DNA of 64,000 nucleotides from Asterella californica (Eukaryota > Streptophyta > Marchantiopsida > Marchantiales > Aytoniaceae). The position numbers and the translations under genes were made by a program. How positions within the stretch are numbered: the first letter of the stretch is position 1; each line of letters starts with the position of its first letter. The stretch is taken from NCBI GenBank assembly GCA_036924285.1, contig JAYKYS010000001.1, positions 26,659,501-26,723,500 of the forward strand, read 5' to 3'. Under the pieces are notes generated by a model. The model was not told where the DNA came from. It saw only the letters and a program-made list of their open reading frames with translations, and made no database searches. Positions 60,111 through 64,000 of the stretch are shown here, one piece after another.

Positions 60111-60517
60111 CCACTTACCAATCTTATCACACAAACCTACTCTGCTTACGATAATTATCTGGCACCGGCGAGCCTGACTGAGAGGTAGCATGGACCTCAG
60201 AAATTGAGATGGAATGCAATCGAACGTTATTGCTTCCAACTGGTAGCCGTGACACTCCATCTCGTACTGCCTCCTCAGCTCCAACAACGTCTTCGAGAGA
60301 ACTTCCCATGATTTCATAAAGATTCAGATGATGGTGCATATACTCGATCATTGTGTGCAACAACATAGTTGTGAAATGACAGCTCCTGTCTAATTTGACT
60401 GTCAGGACTGAGAACTGTCACATTGGAATCATCGAGCGTTGTCTCTACGGGCACGGGAGGCTCATCCGCAACGAGATCAAATAGTTCTAAAACCTTTCGT
60501 CTAAAAGTCATTTGCAC
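60110..60517 (-). pseudogene. Harbinger Myb/SANT-like ORF, 5' half only
   Basis: The start codon is at 60,517 (MQMTFRRKVLELFDLVADE; the relative at 6,566 starts MSLRRRVLDIW). The frame changes at about 60,360, then reads LYEIMGSSLEDVVGAEEAV and later SISEVHATSQSGSPVPDNYR and KQSRF, where the 6.2-kb relative has SPISDVDNASQPVSPMSHN and QQRSRF. Two or three stops follow, then QVVH-like text, and the ORF is cut off by the minisatellite. The DNA-binding half is therefore missing and the gene is dead. This homology links the 3.8-6.6 kb and 58.75-61.0 kb elements. Confidence 0.75.
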
Positions 60518-61042
60518 TCTCTACTTGACAAAGGTCGAAAATGAAAATAACGTTGCGACATTGTAAATTACGAACGAAACTGCAAAGACTGGGGAGGCTT
60601 CACACAATGCAAGCAACTGAACAGCGATATTCCTCATTTCTCTTTTTTGATTCACACAATGAAACGCTTCTTCTACTGCGAATACTCAACTCTGGAGAGT
60701 CGGACATTTCCCGCTCCATCTCTGCACATATGGACATCGAATTGCTCGAGGAGCTGGTGCTTTCTCGCTCCATCGCAGCAAAGGTGGAAAATTCATGTTT
60801 AATTCACATGCGAAGTGGAGAGAGCGGATTCATGCAGAAAGGCGAAAATCTGTGTCATCTCCCAGACCTCACTCATTTGGAACCCGTCTCAAAAACGTCG
60901 AATTAAGCGTACGGTCCGACTTCAACCCGCCGTGGAAACTGAAACCAGGTACTGTACAGTGAACGTCTCTATCTCCAATCGTAAAAGTCACACGCATCTG
61001 ATGATAAACTGATTTCGTTAAGTGGGTGCGGTTACGGCCTTA

Positions 61043-62400
61043 CACAATCGTAACGGAAGTGCCGTTTGCAATGTAACTGTAAGTTTTGGAAATTTTTCTA
61101 GAATTTATGTTTCCAACGTAATTCCAATGAGCTGTTAGCACATGTTTGAAACCACGTATAGACTTGATCGTGACCTTGCGCCAATGTTGATGGTGCTTCC
61201 TTGATCAGGCTCCATATAGACTACCTACGGTCATGTATTGACCTGGAACAAGTAGTGAAGTACTCATTTTCTTACTATGTTTTAGCATAGTTATACGTCG
61301 ATTGTGAAAATCAAAAAAATTAATAATTTATTATATGATATAATTTATCATATTAACATATGATTAAGTGAAAGGAGCACAAGTTCATCTTGCACTCCTG
61401 ATTTCCAAGTCACTCAAGAAATCCAAAGTCCAAAAACCAAAATGAAATTGGATTAGATCCAGAAAAGATTGCTAACGCATAGCCATGCAATTCCAATGTA
61501 AGCGTAGTTCTTTATTGCTATACATTACCATAACTATACGTCAATTGTGAAATCAAAAAAAAAGAATTTTTTGTCATGTAGCGAAATGACTTACGAATAT
61601 AATCGTTATAAAAACAAGAAAGAAGAAAAAAAGGAATAGATCTTGATGAATCGCTAACGCAATTCCATTGCAAGCCTAGCTACTTGTTTCTTTCTTAATG
61701 AAAGTGTGAAGGATAAAATGGTTATAAAAATATATATACTCTCGCTGGTTGAAAAGGAAGGCAACTGTTCTCGTTTTAGAGAAAAGAGAACCTGCTATTG
61801 ACGATGGCAAGGGTGTGATCAAGGAAGTGTAATCACAAAAGATTAGCAGAAATGGCTCCGTAATCGCTTTCTGACCGACACCAGAGTCACCGGATTCCGT
61901 TAAGGAATGAACTAGTTCCGACAACTGAAAATCTAGACTGGATTTTCAGTTTCCAAACCTTGTGAAGGGGGTTGGTAATAAATTTGCAACTCACATTAGT
62001 CAGTTTCAGTTTCTACAGACTTATGAAGTGTCTCGTATATAATTTATCGTTTCACGAGATGAGTTTGTGGAGAGTATGGGTTATCATTAAAGAATTCACA
62101 TTTTCACTTTTCAACACATGAAAGTAATAAAATTTCCATGTAAGTAATAAAAATTCTTAGAAGAGATCCGAAACTGCAAATGTACATGTGCAGCAACTGT
62201 TAGTTTCGAGTTGAAAAACAACAATTCACCTGGTGGGAGTAAGATAAATTTTAAAAACAATAATATATGGTAATCAAAACTGATTATGCAAGTGCGGTTA
62301 GACTTTTCGGTTAAAACGGTTTAGTCAGATTACTCGTTAGGGTTGCCAAAACCCTAAATATGGAAAGCAGAGATTCAACAGTACCTGCTACGCACTGACT
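61043..62400. other. AT-rich intergenic DNA
   Basis: A loosely repeated phrase (CATAxTTATACGTCxATTGTGAAA, then TCAAAAAA) occurs at about 61,287-61,315 and 61,527-61,560, suggesting a diverged direct duplication with a period of about 240 bp. No gene. Confidence 0.4.
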
Positions 62401-62462
62401 GTTTCTTATCCCTAACCTAGGGTTTAGGGACCTTGAACCAACCCTAAACCCTAAACTACTAG
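62401..62462. repeat. Telomere-like CCCTAAA/TTTAGGG words
   Basis: AGGGTTTAGGG and ACCCTAAACCCTAAAC occur in opposite orientations within 60 bp, with two more CCCTAA words just upstream (62,352). This is the plant telomere unit. The tract is too short to be a chromosome end; it is an interstitial relic or telo-box cluster. Confidence 0.7.
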
Positions 62463-63764
62463 GTTCAGAATTTTTCTCACCATAGTGTCAAGCTGCCGTA
62501 TAGAGCTCCTTTTAGCATTGCAGTCCATCATTCTTCACATTGGAACTGCATGCACATGCATTCTAGACAAATCGATCATGCATGGTCAGGAGACATGTGT
62601 TGATCTCCTTTTGATGTGTTTTTTTCTTCTTTTTTTAATCTAATTTAACAACATTGGACTTCCAGTAGACACCATCATCGCAGTAGTGGACTACAACCTT
62701 GAGACTCTAGCACTGAAAGTGATTTTGATGCTTTAAGGTTAATCGTATTCATATGAACAAGAGCAATTTTCCACCTGATTTTGTGGTTGAGAGTTTTATA
62801 GATATATCTATTTGTAGAACTAAAACTTTATCCAGTGTGATGTTTTTAAGTCTTTGGATGCATAATGGTTGAAATAAAATGATTTAGTACTTAGTGAAAA
62901 ACTGATGTATAATTATATATAGATATAAATAGCAATTTACACCCTATACAAAAGATAGGAATTTACACCCTATACAAGAGAGAAATATAAAATTTATATA
63001 ATTATAGATACTATAATAAAAGTGATTACACAAATACCGCGCATAAAAAACCTTTGTATAGTGATTTCTCTAGTAAGCTTAACACATCTCTTACTAGACT
63101 CTTAGTGAAGACGGATAAGAACCAATCATCTCATCTTATTCTGTTGTAAATAGTAGCCAATCTAGAGCGTGATTTCCTCCTCATGATGATGTCTATTATC
63201 AGCTCATGGAACTCACCATTGCAATTCCAAGAACTTCCTCAAAATTGACTGAAAATAAATTTCACCATTTTTAAATCGGATCCTCCTAAGATAAGTCCTA
63301 TAAGTAGTATCTTAAATATATCAAAATGCAACTTGTAAGCAAGAGTTTATTTTTTTTTCTTTTTTTTTAGTATTATTTCTTTTTTATCGTCCATTGTCTC
63401 TTCAAGTTGGGAATTGTCTCGTATTGTCATCCCGATTCTATTAGTTTCTTTTTGCATAACCTTGATTTGTGTAAGATTTCCCAGCTATGTTTCTCTTTTA
63501 TCGCTATCTCCTATTGACTTCTTATTGTATGCAAGCATACATGAACAACTCGAAGCATTTACTCCTCTAAAGGCCAAATGAAAGAGTTCAATACAGAGAA
63601 AATTTCTAAATACTGTAAATAAATAAATAAGATTATATTTTAATATAATCATAAGTTAATATATATCAATATTTATAGATATAAATATAGATTTTTGTAT
63701 ATGTTTTTGTTTTATAAACAAATAAATTATTTTGAAAACATGACATCTCTGGAAAATATGATGT
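62463..63764. other. AT-rich intergenic DNA
   Basis: AATTTACACCCTATACAA is repeated at about 62,934 and 62,960. No gene recognised. Confidence 0.4.
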
Positions 63765-64000
63765 TAATTAAACTTCGAGTATGAGTATAAAAGCATGAAA
63801 CAGAATATTTCTTTTTTCCTCATAATGTTTCATAGAAACATGGAAATCTTCATCTTAATATTTCGTTGTAAATACTGAGTAGTTCACTTTGATAGATGAA
63901 ATATAACTTGTAAGGCTAATGCATAGCTTTAATCTGATTCTTTATTTCATAAATTTTAAATTGAGATGAATGTGTAATCACTCTAATCATTTTTCGTATA
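63765..64000. repeat. Dispersed repeat, copy 2 (partner at 8,105-8,345), cut by the window edge
   Basis: Same order of blocks as copy 1, beginning TCGAGTATGAGTATAAAAGC, with AACTTGTAAGG, CTTTAATCTGATTCTT and GTAATCACTCTAATC further on. About 240 bp are visible. Confidence 0.7.

Larger units (their letters stand above)
58750..61042. mobile_element. Complete non-autonomous PIF/Harbinger element with TTA TSDs
   Basis: TTA lies at 58,750-58,752 and 61,040-61,042. The ends between are inverted repeats: left GGTCGAAACCGCACCCACAT, right (reverse complement) GGCCGTAACCGCACCCACTT, with similarity for about 30 nt. TTA/TAA target duplication is diagnostic for PIF/Harbinger. Inside are, left to right, a small doublet at 58,960-59,095, a minisatellite (59,140-60,110) and the 5' half of a Myb/SANT-like ORF on the minus strand (60,110-60,517), with its probable upstream region to 61,039. 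No transposase remains. The size is 2,287 bp. Confidence 0.88.

Overview
This window reads as nuclear DNA of a plant. The pointers are an ABCG half-transporter with GT-AG introns, PIF/Harbinger transposon remnants with a Myb/SANT-like companion gene, and a short TTTAGGG/CCCTAAA tract. One supported host gene in 64 kb, surrounded by decayed transposons and tandem repeats, suggests a large repeat-rich genome. The restriction-like-endonuclease (RLE) type of non-LTR retrotransposon found here makes me lean to a non-seed plant (bryophyte, lycophyte or fern) or a streptophyte alga. That lineage call is inference. All work was by eye, so repeat boundaries are approximate unless a target-site duplication (TSD) is quoted.

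Layout. 0.5-1.0 kb: a 157-bp tandem array. 1.1-2.8 kb: a heavily mutated antisense copy of the retrotransposon whose best copy lies at 38-42 kb. 3.8-6.6 kb: a decayed PIF/Harbinger pair on the minus strand (transposase and Myb/SANT-like protein). 10.9-15.1 kb: the one convincing host gene, a seven-exon ABCG half-transporter; spliced as proposed it gives 647 codons with no break. 18-21.6 kb: several tandem or palindromic repeat tracts. 26.8-31.4 kb and 36.9-37.6 kb: AT-rich DNA holding short terminal-inverted-repeat elements and a family of paired hairpins. 38.1-41.8 kb: a 3.75-kb RLE retrotransposon bounded by an 11-bp TSD, carrying one frameshift and two in-frame TGA codons. 49.4-51.5 kb: a cluster of small insertions (two retrotransposon 3' stubs, two hairpin-plus-AT-tail inserts of 72 and 99 bp with clear TSDs, one MITE). 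56.2-58.0 kb: an element bounded by TTAA with 26-bp inverted ends. 58.75-61.04 kb: a complete non-autonomous PIF/Harbinger element with TTA TSDs, containing a minisatellite where the transposase should be.

How the parts relate. The 38-kb retrotransposon ties together at least five loci here: the copy itself, the 1.1-2.8 kb antisense ruin, a 44-bp micro-copy at 35.0 kb, and 3' stubs at 49.5 and 50.6 kb. The two Harbinger loci share the Myb/SANT-like ORF. The ABCG gene is probably a plasma-membrane lipid exporter and has no visible functional link to its surroundings. The most unusual items are the minisatellite-carrying Harbinger, the covarying paired-hairpin family, the TTAA element, and the very short retro-insertions with intact TSDs.
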